DNA of 64,000 bases from Pseudomonas mangiferae (GTDB lineage: Bacteria > Pseudomonadota > Gammaproteobacteria > Pseudomonadales > Pseudomonadaceae): NCBI RefSeq assembly GCF_007109405.1, contig NZ_VJOY01000008.1, forward strand, positions 164,567 through 228,566, read 5' to 3'. A program made the position numbers and the translations under genes. The notes under the pieces are model-generated. The model worked only from the letters and a program-made list of their open reading frames with translations, ran no database searches and was not told the DNA's origin. Every line of letters starts with the position of its first letter. Positions within the stretch are counted from its first letter, which is position 1. Of the stretch, positions 36,595 to 46,591 are shown piece by piece.

Positions 36595-38368
36595 AACGAA
36601 GCGGATCGGCCTCACTTTCGATCCCGGACCTTTCTCTATCGATGGCCGACCGATGCGGGAACATCGGCGCGGCCTCGGCGTCCGCGGCGACGAAGGCGGC
36701 GTACCAGGCGTCCCGCTGACGCAGCAGCGAATCGGCGCCAACCGCCCGGACACGCCCGCCCTCCAGCACCATCACCTGGTCCGCCAGCCGCGCCAGGGCC
36801 GGCCGGTGGGTCACCACGATCACCGTGCGCCGCCCCCGCAGCGCCGCCAGGCTGTCCAGCACCCGCGCCTCGGCCGCGGCATCGAGGCTGGCGGTGGGCT
36901 CGTCCAGCAACAGCAGCGGTGCTGGCGAGAGAAGGGCGCGGGCCAGGCAGATCCGCTGCCGCTGGCCGCCGGACAGGCGCTGCCCGCCGGGCCCCACCTC
37001 GGTGTCCCAGCCATCCGGCCAGCCGGCCAGGTCGGGGGCCAGCCCCGCCTGCTCCGCCGCCGCCCGCAGCGCGGCCTCGTCCGCCTCCGGCCGGGCCATG
37101 CGCAGGTTCCAGGCGACGCTGCCGTGGAACAGGTGGTTGTCCTGGAACACCAGGTTGCGGCTCGCCGCCAGGGTGGTTTCGCTGAGCTGCCGCAGGTCGA
37201 CACCCCCTAGGCTGACCGCGCCGCGGTCCGGGTCGAACGACCGGCCCAGCAGGGCCAGCAAGGTGCTCTTGCCGGCTCCGGAGGGCCCGACGATGGCCAC
37301 CAGGGAGCCGGCCGGCACCCGCAGGTCCACCTCCGCCAGCAGGTCGTCCGCCCCCTCTCCTGCATAGCCCAGGCGGGTGGCGGTCAGTCCGGCGTCCACC
37401 GGCTGCCCGCCCTGGGCCGGGCTTGTCAGGGGCGGCAGGCGCAACACCGCCAGCCAGGTGTCCAGGGCCCGCCAGGCGCTGCGCAGGGCCTGGTCCAGGT
37501 GGGTCAGCTGGGACAGCGGTTCGAGGAAGCGCGCCAGCAGGATCAGCACCGCCACCAGGCGCGGGCCGTCCAGGGCCTGGTGCTGCACCGCCCACAGGCC
37601 TGCCAGCAACACCAGGGCAAAGGCCCCCTGGACGCTGGCGGACAGCGCCAGCCCGGCGGGCAGCGAGCGTCGCAGTAAGTGTCGGGTCTGCCGATGCAGG
37701 TCGTGCAGGGCCTGGTCCAGCCGGTCATGGGCGGCGCTGGCCCGGCCCGCCGCGCGCAGCAGGGCCTGGTGCTCGGCGAAGGCGCGGACCTGCTCCGCGA
37801 CGCGGTGCTCGGCGGCGTTGCGGGCAGCCTCGCTGGCACGGGTATGGCGGGCGCCGGCCCGCAGCGCCAGGGCCATGGGCAGGGCCATGAGCAGCAGGCC
37901 GGCGGCGATCCACGGGTCGATCCAGGCCAGGCCGGCCAGCACCGTGAGCGGGGTCACCAGGGCAGCCACCAGCGGACCCAGCAGGTGCGCCGGCAGGCCC
38001 ATGCTCTGCAACACCGGGCCGCGCAGCAGCCCTTCCGGTGCGGCCACCGCCCGCACCCGGGGTGGCGCCAGCCGGGGCAGGTGGCGCACCAGGCCGCGCA
38101 CCGCGTCCGCCGCCAGGCCACCGCCCGCGCGGTAGCCGGCGCGCAGGGCGCCATAGAGCACCGCGGCTTGGAGCAGGGTCAGGCCCAGCAACAACGCAAG
38201 TGTCCCGCCCAGGGTCGGCGCCGCGTGGGCCCAGGCCAGCACCAGCGGCACCAGGGCCAGGCCGCACAGGCCGTCCAGCACCGCCGCCAAGGCGCTCCAC
38301 CCCAGGGCCCGGCGCAACAGGCGGCGGCTGTCGGCCGGCAACGACCGCAGACGGTCGAGGCCCGTCAT
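36587..38368 (-). CDS. pchI: ABC transporter PchI (TM-ATPase half transporter)
   Basis: 593 residues from the ATG at 38368 (Shine-Dalgarno GGGAG). Residues about 1-310 hold the six-helix ABC exporter domain. Residues about 340-560 hold the ATPase: Walker [14 protein letters not shown], signature [16 protein letters not shown], Walker [13 protein letters not shown]. With PchH it would form a heterodimeric exporter-type pump. Its role in pyochelin traffic is not settled in P. aeruginosa. The start overlaps the pchH stop (ATGA), and the stop lies inside the fptA Fur box. Confidence 0.93.
   Translation of the reverse strand: MTGLDRLRSLPADSRRLLRRALGWSALAAVLDGLCGLALVPLVLAWAHAAPTLGGTLALLLGLTLLQAAVLYGALRAGYRAGGGLAADAVRGLVRHLPRLAPPRVRAVAAPEGLLRGPVLQSMGLPAHLLGPLVAALVTPLTVLAGLAWIDPWIAAGLLLMALPMALALRAGARHTRASEAARNAAEHRVAEQVRAFAEHQALLRAAGRASAAHDRLDQALHDLHRQTRHLLRRSLPAGLALSASVQGAFALVLLAGLWAVQHQALDGPRLVAVLILLARFLEPLSQLTHLDQALRSAWRALDTWLAVLRLPPLTSPAQGGQPVDAGLTATRLGYAGEGADDLLAEVDLRVPAGSLVAIVGPSGAGKSTLLALLGRSFDPDRGAVSLGGVDLRQLSETTLAASRNLVFQDNHLFHGSVAWNLRMARPEADEAALRAAAEQAGLAPDLAGWPDGWDTEVGPGGQRLSGGQRQRICLARALLSPAPLLLLDEPTASLDAAAEARVLDSLAALRGRRTVIVVTHRPALARLADQVMVLEGGRVRAVGADSLLRQRDAWYAAFVAADAEAAPMFPHRSAIDRERSGIESEADPLRSQ
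36615..36636 (-). promoter_or_regulatory. Candidate PchR box upstream of fptA
   Basis: The minus strand reads GAGAAAGGTCCGG followed by GATCGAAAG. The same arrangement (GAxAAA-N3-CCG-N-GATCGAAAG) occurs before pchD, with 17 of 22 positions identical. It lies inside the 3' end of pchI, upstream of the Fur box. Assignment to PchR is inferred from its presence at both activated promoters. Confidence 0.6.
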
Positions 38369-40092
38369 GGGCGTTCTCCCGCCGACCCCTGCTGGTCCCG
38401 CCACAGCCGGGCGTACAGGCCGTCGGCAGCCAGCAGGTCGGCGTGGCGGCCGCGTTCGACGATCCGCCCGGCCTCCAGCACCAGGATCTGCTCGGCGTCG
38501 ACGATGCCAGCCAGTTGGTGGGCAACGATCAGCCGGGTGCGGCCGGCACCGCTCTCGCGCATCGCCCGGTGCAGGGCCTGCGCGGTCTGCGGGTCGAGGG
38601 CCGAGGTGGGCTCGTCCAGCAGCAACAGCGGCGCCGGCGACAGCAGCGCCCGGGCCAGGGCCAGGCGCTGGGCCTCGCCGCCGGACAGCGCCAGGTCACG
38701 GCCCGGCACGCTGGCGTAGCCCTGCGGCAGCGCCAGGATGCGGCTGTCCAGGCAGGCCGCCCGGGCCGCCTCGCGGATGCGCGCCAGCGACGCCCCCGGG
38801 TCGAACAGCGCGATGTTTTCCGCCAGGGACACCGCCAATGGCGGGGCCTGTTGGAGCACCACCGCCAGGTGCCGGTGCAGCACATTGGCGGGCAGATCCC
38901 GCAGTTCCACCCCGCCCAGATGGATCGATCCGGCGTCCGGGTCCATGTAGCGGGCCAGCAGGTGCAGCAGCGTGGTCTTGCCGCTTCCGGAACGGCCCAC
39001 CAGCGCCGTGGTGGTGCCCGGCGCCAGGTCGAAGTCGACGTCCGCCAGCACCGGCTGGCCGTCATGGGCGAACGCCAGGCCGCGTACCGCCAGGGTCGCG
39101 TCCCGGGGTTCCGCGGTGGAGCGGCCTTCCGCCAGGGGCGGCAGGTCCAGTACCGCCTGCAGGCGCTGGGCGGCCGCCCGGGCCGCCAGCAGGGCATCGC
39201 CGCCGTGGCCCAGGGCCTGGACCGGTGCGGCCAGGGCGCGTACCAGCAGGAAGAAGGCGCAGAGCGCGCCCAGGGTCGGCGCCCCGGCCGGCGACAGGCC
39301 GCCCGGCCAGCACAGCGCGCCCAGCGCTACCCAGGCCAGCAGCCAGGGCGTTCCCAGGAGTACCTGGATCAGCGCCCCCAGGTGCCCGACCCGCCCCACC
39401 CAGGCGCCGAACGCCGCCTCGAAGGCACCCGCCGAGGCCTCCACCCGCGCCTGCAGGCCGCCGCCCGGGTACTGCCGGGCCAGCAGCGGGTCGTGGGCGA
39501 ACTCCCCGTAGTCGCCGGACAGCCGTTCCAGGGCCGCGTCGCGCTGGGCGAACACCGGCCGGTAGCGCGCCGAGCGCAGCCAGGCGAACCCGGCCAGGGC
39601 CAGCAGCGGCGGCACCAGGGCGAACACCGCCAGGGCCGGGTCCAGCCAGGCCAGGCAGCCCAGTACCGCCAGGGGCACCACCAGCAGCTGGGCGACGTCG
39701 GTGGGGGCATGGGCCACCAGTTGGTGCAGGGCGCGCACGTCCTGCTCCACCAGCCGCGCCACACCGTCGCCGCCGCGGCCCATGAACCAGGCCAGGGGCA
39801 GGCGCTGCAGGTGGGCCAGCAGGCGCCGACGCAGGGTGTCGCAGAGGTCGGCATCGACCCCGTGGGCGACGTGGGCGGCCAGGGCCTGGCCACCCAGCCA
39901 GGCCAGCACCCCCAGCAGGATCATGGCGATCCACCCCGGGGCCAGCGGCTCGCCCCGGGCCAGCGGACCGGCGAGTGCCGCCAGGGCCAGCCAGGGCAGC
40001 AGCGAACACAGGCCGGCCACCGCCTGCAGCCCCATGGCCAGGGCCAGCCGGCCCCGGTACGGTCGCAGCACCGTGCCCAGGGCCGCCCTCAC
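38365..40092 (-). CDS. pchH: ABC transporter PchH (TM-ATPase half transporter)
   Basis: 575 residues from a GTG at 40092 that overlaps the pchG stop (GTGA); GGAGG lies seven bases upstream. The N-terminal half is an ABC exporter membrane domain. The C-terminal half is an ATPase with Walker A LVGRSGSGKTTLL, signature LSGGEAQRLALARALL and Walker [13 protein letters not shown]. It pairs with PchI, encoded next. A much longer open frame upstream runs through pchG and is not coding. Confidence 0.93.
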   Translation of the reverse strand: MRAALGTVLRPYRGRLALAMGLQAVAGLCSLLPWLALAALAGPLARGEPLAPGWIAMILLGVLAWLGGQALAAHVAHGVDADLCDTLRRRLLAHLQRLPLAWFMGRGGDGVARLVEQDVRALHQLVAHAPTDVAQLLVVPLAVLGCLAWLDPALAVFALVPPLLALAGFAWLRSARYRPVFAQRDAALERLSGDYGEFAHDPLLARQYPGGGLQARVEASAGAFEAAFGAWVGRVGHLGALIQVLLGTPWLLAWVALGALCWPGGLSPAGAPTLGALCAFFLLVRALAAPVQALGHGGDALLAARAAAQRLQAVLDLPPLAEGRSTAEPRDATLAVRGLAFAHDGQPVLADVDFDLAPGTTTALVGRSGSGKTTLLHLLARYMDPDAGSIHLGGVELRDLPANVLHRHLAVVLQQAPPLAVSLAENIALFDPGASLARIREAARAACLDSRILALPQGYASVPGRDLALSGGEAQRLALARALLSPAPLLLLDEPTSALDPQTAQALHRAMRESGAGRTRLIVAHQLAGIVDAEQILVLEAGRIVERGRHADLLAADGLYARLWRDQQGSAGERP

Positions 40093-41144
40093 CGGGACGC
40101 CTCCAGCAGCGTCTCCAGGCGCGCGGGGCGCAGGTCCGACGGCGGCAGGTCGGGAAAGCCCAGGCGCTCGCCCAGCACCTGCCAGAGGGGCATCAGGTCC
40201 AGGCTGCGCTGGTTGCAGCGGTCCACCGCGTCGGCATCGTCCAGCAGCGCCAGGGCGTCGGCGGCCGCGGCCGGCCAGGTCCGTCGGTGCAGGGTCGCCC
40301 AGTCGGTCTCGTCCCCGTGCCAGGCCTGCACGGCGGGCACCGCCTCGGCAGCGTCGGACTCGTCGCCGAACAGCGGGTAGAGCCCCTCGGCATCCTCCTG
40401 CGGCACCGCCAGCGCCGGCGTCCACAGCAGCGGCCCATGGGGGCTGGCCAGGGTCCAGGTGCCGCGGTCGGTGGTCAGGTCGATGCGCTGCAGGAGCGTC
40501 ATGCGGCCGTCGTCGGCGGGCGCCAGTTCGTTGAGCACCCGCAGCGACACCGGCACGCCCGCCATCACCAGGGCGACCTCGTGCAACGGCGATGCCGAGG
40601 GCCGCTCGTCCTCCACGGACCAGGGGCCGACGCCCTCCAGCAGCGCGGCGACGATGTCCAGGGCGGCGAAGCCCACCTGCACCCCGCAGGCCAGGTCGAC
40701 GTGGCGGATGCCTCGCGTCCGCTGCAACTGCCGTCCCACCTCGATGAAGCGGGCGACTGCCGGCAGGTGCGGGTAGAAGGTATTGAGCAGGCAGCGCCGT
40801 CCCAGGCGCGCGGCGCTGCGCAGCAGGTCCTGCCACTCCCGGGGCAGCAGCGGGTGTTCGATCACTACGTCGAGGCCACGGGCCATCAGCGCCTCGGCCA
40901 GGGCCGGGCCCTGCTCGCCGCGGGCCGCGCCGCCCACCGCGACGCAGGCCCGCTCCAGGCCCTCGGGCAGCGCCTCGACGTCGAGCCAGAGCGGCACGTC
41001 CAGGCGAGCCGCCAGGGCCTGGCTGCGCCGGCTGCCCTGGCCGAGCAGGCCACCCAGGACGAAGCGCGGATCGGCCGCTACCCCGGCGGCATAGAACTGG
41101 CCGAACCGGGACCCGGCGACCACGACGGAACGGGCGCGACTCAT
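40089..41144 (-). CDS. pchG: Thiazolinyl imide reductase PchG
   Basis: 351 residues, of the Gfo/Idh-like reductase family. The NADPH-binding start is SVVVAGSRFGQFYAAGVAADP, and GLDVVIEHPLLPREWQDLL carries the conserved EHP-type motif. PchG reduces the second thiazoline ring of the PchF-bound intermediate to thiazolidine before N-methylation. It overlaps pchF by 4 bp and pchH by 4 bp. Its presence without a PchK-type protein fits pyochelin rather than enantio-pyochelin. Confidence 0.95.
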   Translation of the reverse strand: MSRARSVVVAGSRFGQFYAAGVAADPRFVLGGLLGQGSRRSQALAARLDVPLWLDVEALPEGLERACVAVGGAARGEQGPALAEALMARGLDVVIEHPLLPREWQDLLRSAARLGRRCLLNTFYPHLPAVARFIEVGRQLQRTRGIRHVDLACGVQVGFAALDIVAALLEGVGPWSVEDERPSASPLHEVALVMAGVPVSLRVLNELAPADDGRMTLLQRIDLTTDRGTWTLASPHGPLLWTPALAVPQEDAEGLYPLFGDESDAAEAVPAVQAWHGDETDWATLHRRTWPAAAADALALLDDADAVDRCNQRSLDLMPLWQVLGERLGFPDLPPSDLRPARLETLLEASR

Positions 41145-44100
41145 GGCCGGGACTCCTTCAGCAGATGGGCGGCGAGGGCCGGCCCCAGGCAATCGAAATG
41201 CCCGCCGGGCACGGCTTGCGCGGTGCAGCCGGCGAGGGCCCGCGCCTGCCAGTCGTCCTGCAGGGCGCTGCGGTGGTGGGGGATCAACGGGCTGCCCCGT
41301 TCGGGGATGAACAGCCGGAGCGCGCCGATGTAGGGGGTCGTCTCGGCGTACTGGCTGGCCCACACCGAATGGGCGAACACCCGGTAGAGCGTCTCCCGGG
41401 CCTCCAGCGGCTGCCCGCCGGCGCAGGCCGCGGCCAGCACCCGCTGGCGCAGGGCCTCCACGTCCTCCAGGGGCGCCAGCGGCTCGCCCAGGTCCGCCAG
41501 GGCATCGCGTAGCGCCGATTCGCCCAGGTGCCCGGGCGTCCGGGCCAGTGCCGAGGCCAGGGCTTCGCCCAGGCGTTCGGCACGAGGGAAGCCCAGGGGC
41601 TCGGTGGCCAGGCCCAGGGTCGCGGCGAAGGTGTAGAGGACTAGGCGCTCATCGTCGATGCGGTAGGGAATGCGGTAGCTGGAGACGATGTCCAGGCCGC
41701 GCACCCGTACGCCGCGCTGCACCAGCGCCTTGGCGGTTTCCAGGGCCAGCAGCCCGCCCGAGCAATAGCCCAGCAGGTCCAGCTGGCGGTGGCCGGCCCG
41801 CCACAGGGCCTCGGCGTAATGCCGGCCCAGGGCGGCGTTGAGGTGCGCGGCCGGCGTGTCCAGGTAGGCCTGGCTGTCGTGCACGGCCAGGCCCAGCAGC
41901 GGACGCTCGCGGCCCAGGGCCTCCTGCAGCGGACGGTAGGCCAGCAGCGTGCCGAGGCCCTCGTGGACCAACACCCGCGGGATGCCGCTCCCCGGCACCA
42001 GGGTCACCAGGGGGTCGCCGAGGCACCGCCCTGCCCCACAGGGCGCGCGCACCTTCGCTGTTCGCGGCCGGCCGGCGGGCGCCGTGCCCGCCGTGGGCGG
42101 GGCGACGGGCACATCGGCGACCGCCGTCTCCGCCTCCCGCAGGCGCCGGGCCAGGGCGGCCGGGGTCGGCTGGCTTAGGGCCCAGCGCAGCAGGCGGTCG
42201 AAGGGATGCGGGCGCGCCAGGGGCTGGCTTTCCCGCAGCCGGGCGATCAACTGGGCGATCAGCAGCGAGTCGCCGCCCGCGGCGAAGAAGTCCTGCTCGG
42301 CGTCCAGCCCGCTTCGGTCCAGCACCTGTTCCCAGAGCGCCACCAGGGCGGCCTCCAGGCTGTCCGGCGCGTGAGCGTCACGGCGCCCACGCGGCGGCGA
42401 CGGCTCCCGCAGCTGGGCGATCTCTGCCAGGGTCCGGCGGTCCACCTTGCCGTTGGCGGTGACCGGCAGCGCCTCCAGGGCCCGCACCTGGGCAGGCAGC
42501 ATGTAGGACGGCAGGCGGGTCTCCAGGAAGCCGGTGAGGGCCGGCAGGTCCAGGGGCGCCTGGTCGGTCTTGCAGCGCGCCAGCAGGACATCGTAGCCCA
42601 GCAGGTCGAGGGCGCTGCCCGGCTCCGCCAGGGCGACGGCCCGGTCGCCGGGCGCCTGCCCGAGCCACGCCAGCCACTGGTCGCGGTGGACGAACAGGGT
42701 GTCCTGCCGCTGCCGCAGGTCCCGGGGGTTTTCCATCATCAGGCTCTGGCTGATGCCGATCTCGTTGTGCTCGCGGGTCAGTTCCTGGATCACCAGCCAG
42801 GCATCCGCCCCCAGCAGCCGCCGCAGCCCCTGAAGCAGGTGCGGCGTGTCCAGGGCGTTGTTGAGGGCACCGGAGCTGAGCAGCAGGTCCACCGAATGGG
42901 GCGCCACGCCCTGGGCCAGCGGGTCGGCGTTCAGGTCAAAACGCAGGAAGCGCACCCAGGGATGGGCGGCGAAGCGCGTGCGGGCCGCCGCCAGGAAGTA
43001 GCTGGAAACGTCGCTGAACAGGTAGTCCACCGCGACGCCCTGCTCCACCAGGGGCGCCAGGGCCTCGATCACCGCGCGGCTGGCGGCGGCGGTGCCGGCG
43101 CCCAGTTCCAAGAGGCGCCAGCGGCGCTGCGGCTGGCGCCGGACGATGGTCGCCACCGCCGCCGCCATGGCCTGGTGCAGCGCGCGGGCATGCAGGCCGT
43201 CGCTGTACATGGCCTCGGCGATGTGGGTCGAGCCCTGGGGGAACATCAGCGATGCCGGGGTCACCCGGCCCGCCAGTTGCTCCGCCAGGCACAGGGCGCT
43301 GTCGCGGAAGTAGGCCACCAGGTCGGCCGGCCAGAACGCCGCGGGCGCCTGGGCGGCGAAGGCCGCCCAGGCCTCGTCCGGGGCGATGGGGTCAGCGTCC
43401 GGGCAGGCCATCCATCCCGCCTCGCTACGGGTCACGTAGCCGCCCTCGGCCAACTGTCGCAGCCAGTGGCGCAGCAGGCGCTGCCGCTCCGCCGGTATCT
43501 GCAGGCGCCGGCCCAGTTCCTCCTCGGTCAGAGGCGTCGCCTGGCGGAACAGGCCGCTTCCCGCCAGCCAGGCGGCCAGGGAGGCCAGGCAGGCGCGGTC
43601 CAGGGCGGCTACCGCGGCCCGCAACGCGTCCAGGTCGCCCCAGTCCTGCGGCAGGGCCTGGCGCGCCTGCTGGCGCACCGGCTCCAGGCCGTCGTCGGCC
43701 GGCGGGTCCACCGGGTGCAGCACCACGAAGCTCGCCAGGCTGCGGGCCTGGGCGTCCCCCAGCACCACCGTGGCCGCCTGGGCGACGCCGGGCCCGGCCA
43801 GCAGCGCGGCATCGACCTCCGCCAGTTCGATGCGATGGCCGCGGATCTTCACCTGGTCGTCCTGGCGCCCGAGGAATTCGATGGAGCCGTCCTCCAGGTA
43901 ACGGCCCAGGTCGCCGGTGCGGTACAGCCGGCGTCCGTCGGGGTGGCGGACGAAGCGCTCGGCGGTGCGCGCGGGGTCCTCGGCGTAGCCCAGCGCCAGC
44001 CCGACCCCGCCGATGTGGATTTCCCCCCGCACGCCGGGCGGGCAGCGCCGGCCCAGGCTGTCCAGCGCCTCGACGCTCTGGCCGCGGAGGGCGCGCCCGT

Positions 44101-46591
44101 AGGGGATGCTGGGCAACGCGGTGTGGGCCGGTTCGATGGGCTGCTCGATGGACCAGATGGCCGCCTCGGTGGCGCCGCCCAGGCTGAACAGCCGGCTGTC
44201 CGGCCAGCGGCGCCACCAGCGGGTCGGCAGCCCGGTGGGTATCCAGTCGCCGGACCACAGCACGCAGCGCGGCCCGGGCACGTCCAGGGCGGGCTCGCGC
44301 TCCAGGTAGTCCATCAGCATCTGCCCCTGGGCCGGCACCGAATTCCACAGGCTCACCCGGTGGCGCGCCATCAGCTCGGCCCAGTGGGACGGGTCGCTGC
44401 CCCGGTCGGGGTCCGGCAGCACCACCCGGGCACCGGCGGCGGTGGCGCCGAAGAAGTCGTACACCGACAGGTCGAAGCTCAGCTCCGCCAGCCCCAGCAA
44501 CACGTCGTCGGAGCCGACCCGGTAGCGATCGTTGATGTCCAGCAGGGTGTTGCGTACGGCGCCATGGCTGAGCATCACCCCCTTGGGCGTACCGGTGGAA
44601 CCGGAGGTGTAGATCACGTAGGCCAGGTCGTCGGCCGCCACCGGCCGGGGCGCGGGCGGTGGCCAGCGGTCGTCGGCGGCCAGCCGGTCGAGGGCCAGCC
44701 GCGGCAGCGGCGTCTCGAAGGCCTCGGCGTCCAGGCAGACCAGCGCGGCGGCCCCGGCACTGTCGAGGATGGCGCGGCGGCGCAGGGCCGGCTGGCGGAT
44801 GTCCAGGGGCACGTAGGCGGCGCCGGCGCGCAGGATGCCCAGCACCGCCACCAGTTGCCCGGCACTCTTCGGCAGCATCACCGCGACCCGCTGGCCGGGT
44901 CTCACCCCCAGGCGTTCCAACGCCTCGGCTACCGCGACGGCCCGCTGGGCGACGGCGCGGTAGCGATACTCGCCGTCGCGGTCCACCAGCACCACGGCAT
45001 CCGGGGTACGCAGGGCCCGTTCGGCGAAGCCGTCGGCGATCCCGCGACGGTGCTCGGCGAGGGGCGGCGCCAGCGTCACCGGCGGCTCGGGGAAAAGCAC
45101 GGCGCCGGCCCGCCACAGGTCCGGCTCACCCGCCAGGCGCTGCAACAGCGTCTGGTAGGCGGCGAACATCGCCTCGGGCAGGCCGTCGGGGAACAGCCCC
45201 TGGCGGACGTCCCAGCCGATCTCCAGGCCGCCGAACTGGTCGGTCACCTGGCAGTCGAGCCACACCTGGGGTGTCTGGCTGAGCATGTACTGGGGGGCGT
45301 CCACCCGGGCCTCGGCGTTGGCCAGCAGGCGCTGGACGCTGCCGATACCGCTGGTGAACACCACCGGCATCAGGTCGGCGCCGCGCCCCCGCTGGCGCGC
45401 CAGTTCCCGCAGCAGCTCGACGCCGCTGAAGGCGCGGTGATCGAGGTCGTCGAACATCTGCGAACCGATCCGCCGCGCCCGCTCGGCGAAGCCGTCGCCG
45501 GCGCGCACGTCCACCGCCAGCAGGCTGAGGGCGGTGAAGTCGCCCAGCACCGCGCCGATCTGCGGGTGCACCGGCGGCCGATCGAGAACGGTCAGGTTCA
45601 GGCAGAAGGTCGGCGCCTGGCTCCAGCGCCCCACCACCTCGGCGAAGGCCGCCAGGGCCACGCCCGCCGGGCTCAGGCCGAATTCGCCGGCGAGCTGGCA
45701 GAGGGTCTCCCAGGTGGCCGGGTCGAGGCGGCCGTGCAGGTGGCGGAACCGCCCGCGGTCCTCCGGCGCGGCGCGAAGCGGCAGGTCGGGCCGCCCCGGC
45801 AGGTCCGGCAGGCGCTGCAGCCACCAGTCGCGGTCACGCTGCCAGGCGGCGGAGGCCCGACGCCGACCCTCGAAGGCCACGTAGTCGCGGAAGGTCGCCT
45901 CCAGCGGCTGCGGAGGCTCGTCCGGCCGGGCATAGCGCTGCCGCCATTCCCCCAGCAGCAGCTGCAGGCTGGCGTAGTCCACCAGGGTGAAGTCCACCGA
46001 ACAGTGCAGGATCGCCCGGTCCGGGCCGAGGCTCAGCTCCGGACGCAGGATCGGCCACTGGTCCAGGGCCGGGCAGGCGTGATCGAGGCGCTGGCGCACC
46101 TGGTCCAGGTGGGCGGCGAAAGCCGGCCCGTCCAGGTCGCGACCATCGTGCAGCGCCAGGGTCTGCCAGGGCACGTCGGGCAGCACCCGCTGCCAGGCGC
46201 TGTCCTCCACCACCGCCCGCAGCATCGGGTGGCGGGCGACCAGGACGTTCCAGGCCGCTTCCAGGCGCTGCGGGTCGGTGTCCGCCAGCCAGCGGTACTC
46301 CACGTAGAGATGGCAGGCGTTGCCGCCGTAGTCGAAGGCCGGGTTGCGACCCAGCACGTAGGCCGCCTGCACCGGCGTGAGGGGGAAGCGCTGGTGGGCG
46401 GCGTCGGGCTCGGCGCGCCAGCCATGGGCATCCGCCAAGTGCGCCAGCAGCGCGTCGCGCTGGGTCCGCAGGCGCGTCGCCAGGTCCGCGTCGAGGGCGC
46501 CCGCCGGAGCCCGGTAGCGCAGCGAGTCCGCCTCCCGCCACAGTTCGATGTGACGCGCACGGCAGGTGTCCAGCAGGTCCGCCAGGCTCAT
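41141..46591 (-). CDS. pchF: Pyochelin synthetase PchF (NRPS)
   Basis: 1816 residues. Order: a TubC-like docking segment (about 1-55); cyclisation domain with DFTLVDYAS (Asp200-Ser208), the DxxxxDxxS motif; adenylation domain with YVIYTSGSTGTPKG; a methyltransferase inserted in the A domain (LLELGAGTAAASRAVIE); carrier domain with phosphopantetheine Ser1442 (GGDSLL); and a C-terminal thioesterase. It adds and cyclises the second cysteine, N-methylates it after PchG acts, and releases pyochelin. The thioesterase elbow reads GYCSGG, so Cys1610 replaces the usual serine nucleophile; His1798 (GGHFD) is kept. The start overlaps the pchE stop by 4 bp. Confidence 0.96.
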   Translation of the reverse strand: MSLADLLDTCRARHIELWREADSLRYRAPAGALDADLATRLRTQRDALLAHLADAHGWRAEPDAAHQRFPLTPVQAAYVLGRNPAFDYGGNACHLYVEYRWLADTDPQRLEAAWNVLVARHPMLRAVVEDSAWQRVLPDVPWQTLALHDGRDLDGPAFAAHLDQVRQRLDHACPALDQWPILRPELSLGPDRAILHCSVDFTLVDYASLQLLLGEWRQRYARPDEPPQPLEATFRDYVAFEGRRRASAAWQRDRDWWLQRLPDLPGRPDLPLRAAPEDRGRFRHLHGRLDPATWETLCQLAGEFGLSPAGVALAAFAEVVGRWSQAPTFCLNLTVLDRPPVHPQIGAVLGDFTALSLLAVDVRAGDGFAERARRIGSQMFDDLDHRAFSGVELLRELARQRGRGADLMPVVFTSGIGSVQRLLANAEARVDAPQYMLSQTPQVWLDCQVTDQFGGLEIGWDVRQGLFPDGLPEAMFAAYQTLLQRLAGEPDLWRAGAVLFPEPPVTLAPPLAEHRRGIADGFAERALRTPDAVVLVDRDGEYRYRAVAQRAVAVAEALERLGVRPGQRVAVMLPKSAGQLVAVLGILRAGAAYVPLDIRQPALRRRAILDSAGAAALVCLDAEAFETPLPRLALDRLAADDRWPPPAPRPVAADDLAYVIYTSGSTGTPKGVMLSHGAVRNTLLDINDRYRVGSDDVLLGLAELSFDLSVYDFFGATAAGARVVLPDPDRGSDPSHWAELMARHRVSLWNSVPAQGQMLMDYLEREPALDVPGPRCVLWSGDWIPTGLPTRWWRRWPDSRLFSLGGATEAAIWSIEQPIEPAHTALPSIPYGRALRGQSVEALDSLGRRCPPGVRGEIHIGGVGLALGYAEDPARTAERFVRHPDGRRLYRTGDLGRYLEDGSIEFLGRQDDQVKIRGHRIELAEVDAALLAGPGVAQAATVVLGDAQARSLASFVVLHPVDPPADDGLEPVRQQARQALPQDWGDLDALRAAVAALDRACLASLAAWLAGSGLFRQATPLTEEELGRRLQIPAERQRLLRHWLRQLAEGGYVTRSEAGWMACPDADPIAPDEAWAAFAAQAPAAFWPADLVAYFRDSALCLAEQLAGRVTPASLMFPQGSTHIAEAMYSDGLHARALHQAMAAAVATIVRRQPQRRWRLLELGAGTAAASRAVIEALAPLVEQGVAVDYLFSDVSSYFLAAARTRFAAHPWVRFLRFDLNADPLAQGVAPHSVDLLLSSGALNNALDTPHLLQGLRRLLGADAWLVIQELTREHNEIGISQSLMMENPRDLRQRQDTLFVHRDQWLAWLGQAPGDRAVALAEPGSALDLLGYDVLLARCKTDQAPLDLPALTGFLETRLPSYMLPAQVRALEALPVTANGKVDRRTLAEIAQLREPSPPRGRRDAHAPDSLEAALVALWEQVLDRSGLDAEQDFFAAGGDSLLIAQLIARLRESQPLARPHPFDRLLRWALSQPTPAALARRLREAETAVADVPVAPPTAGTAPAGRPRTAKVRAPCGAGRCLGDPLVTLVPGSGIPRVLVHEGLGTLLAYRPLQEALGRERPLLGLAVHDSQAYLDTPAAHLNAALGRHYAEALWRAGHRQLDLLGYCSGGLLALETAKALVQRGVRVRGLDIVSSYRIPYRIDDERLVLYTFAATLGLATEPLGFPRAERLGEALASALARTPGHLGESALRDALADLGEPLAPLEDVEALRQRVLAAACAGGQPLEARETLYRVFAHSVWASQYAETTPYIGALRLFIPERGSPLIPHHRSALQDDWQARALAGCTAQAVPGGHFDCLGPALAAHLLKESRP

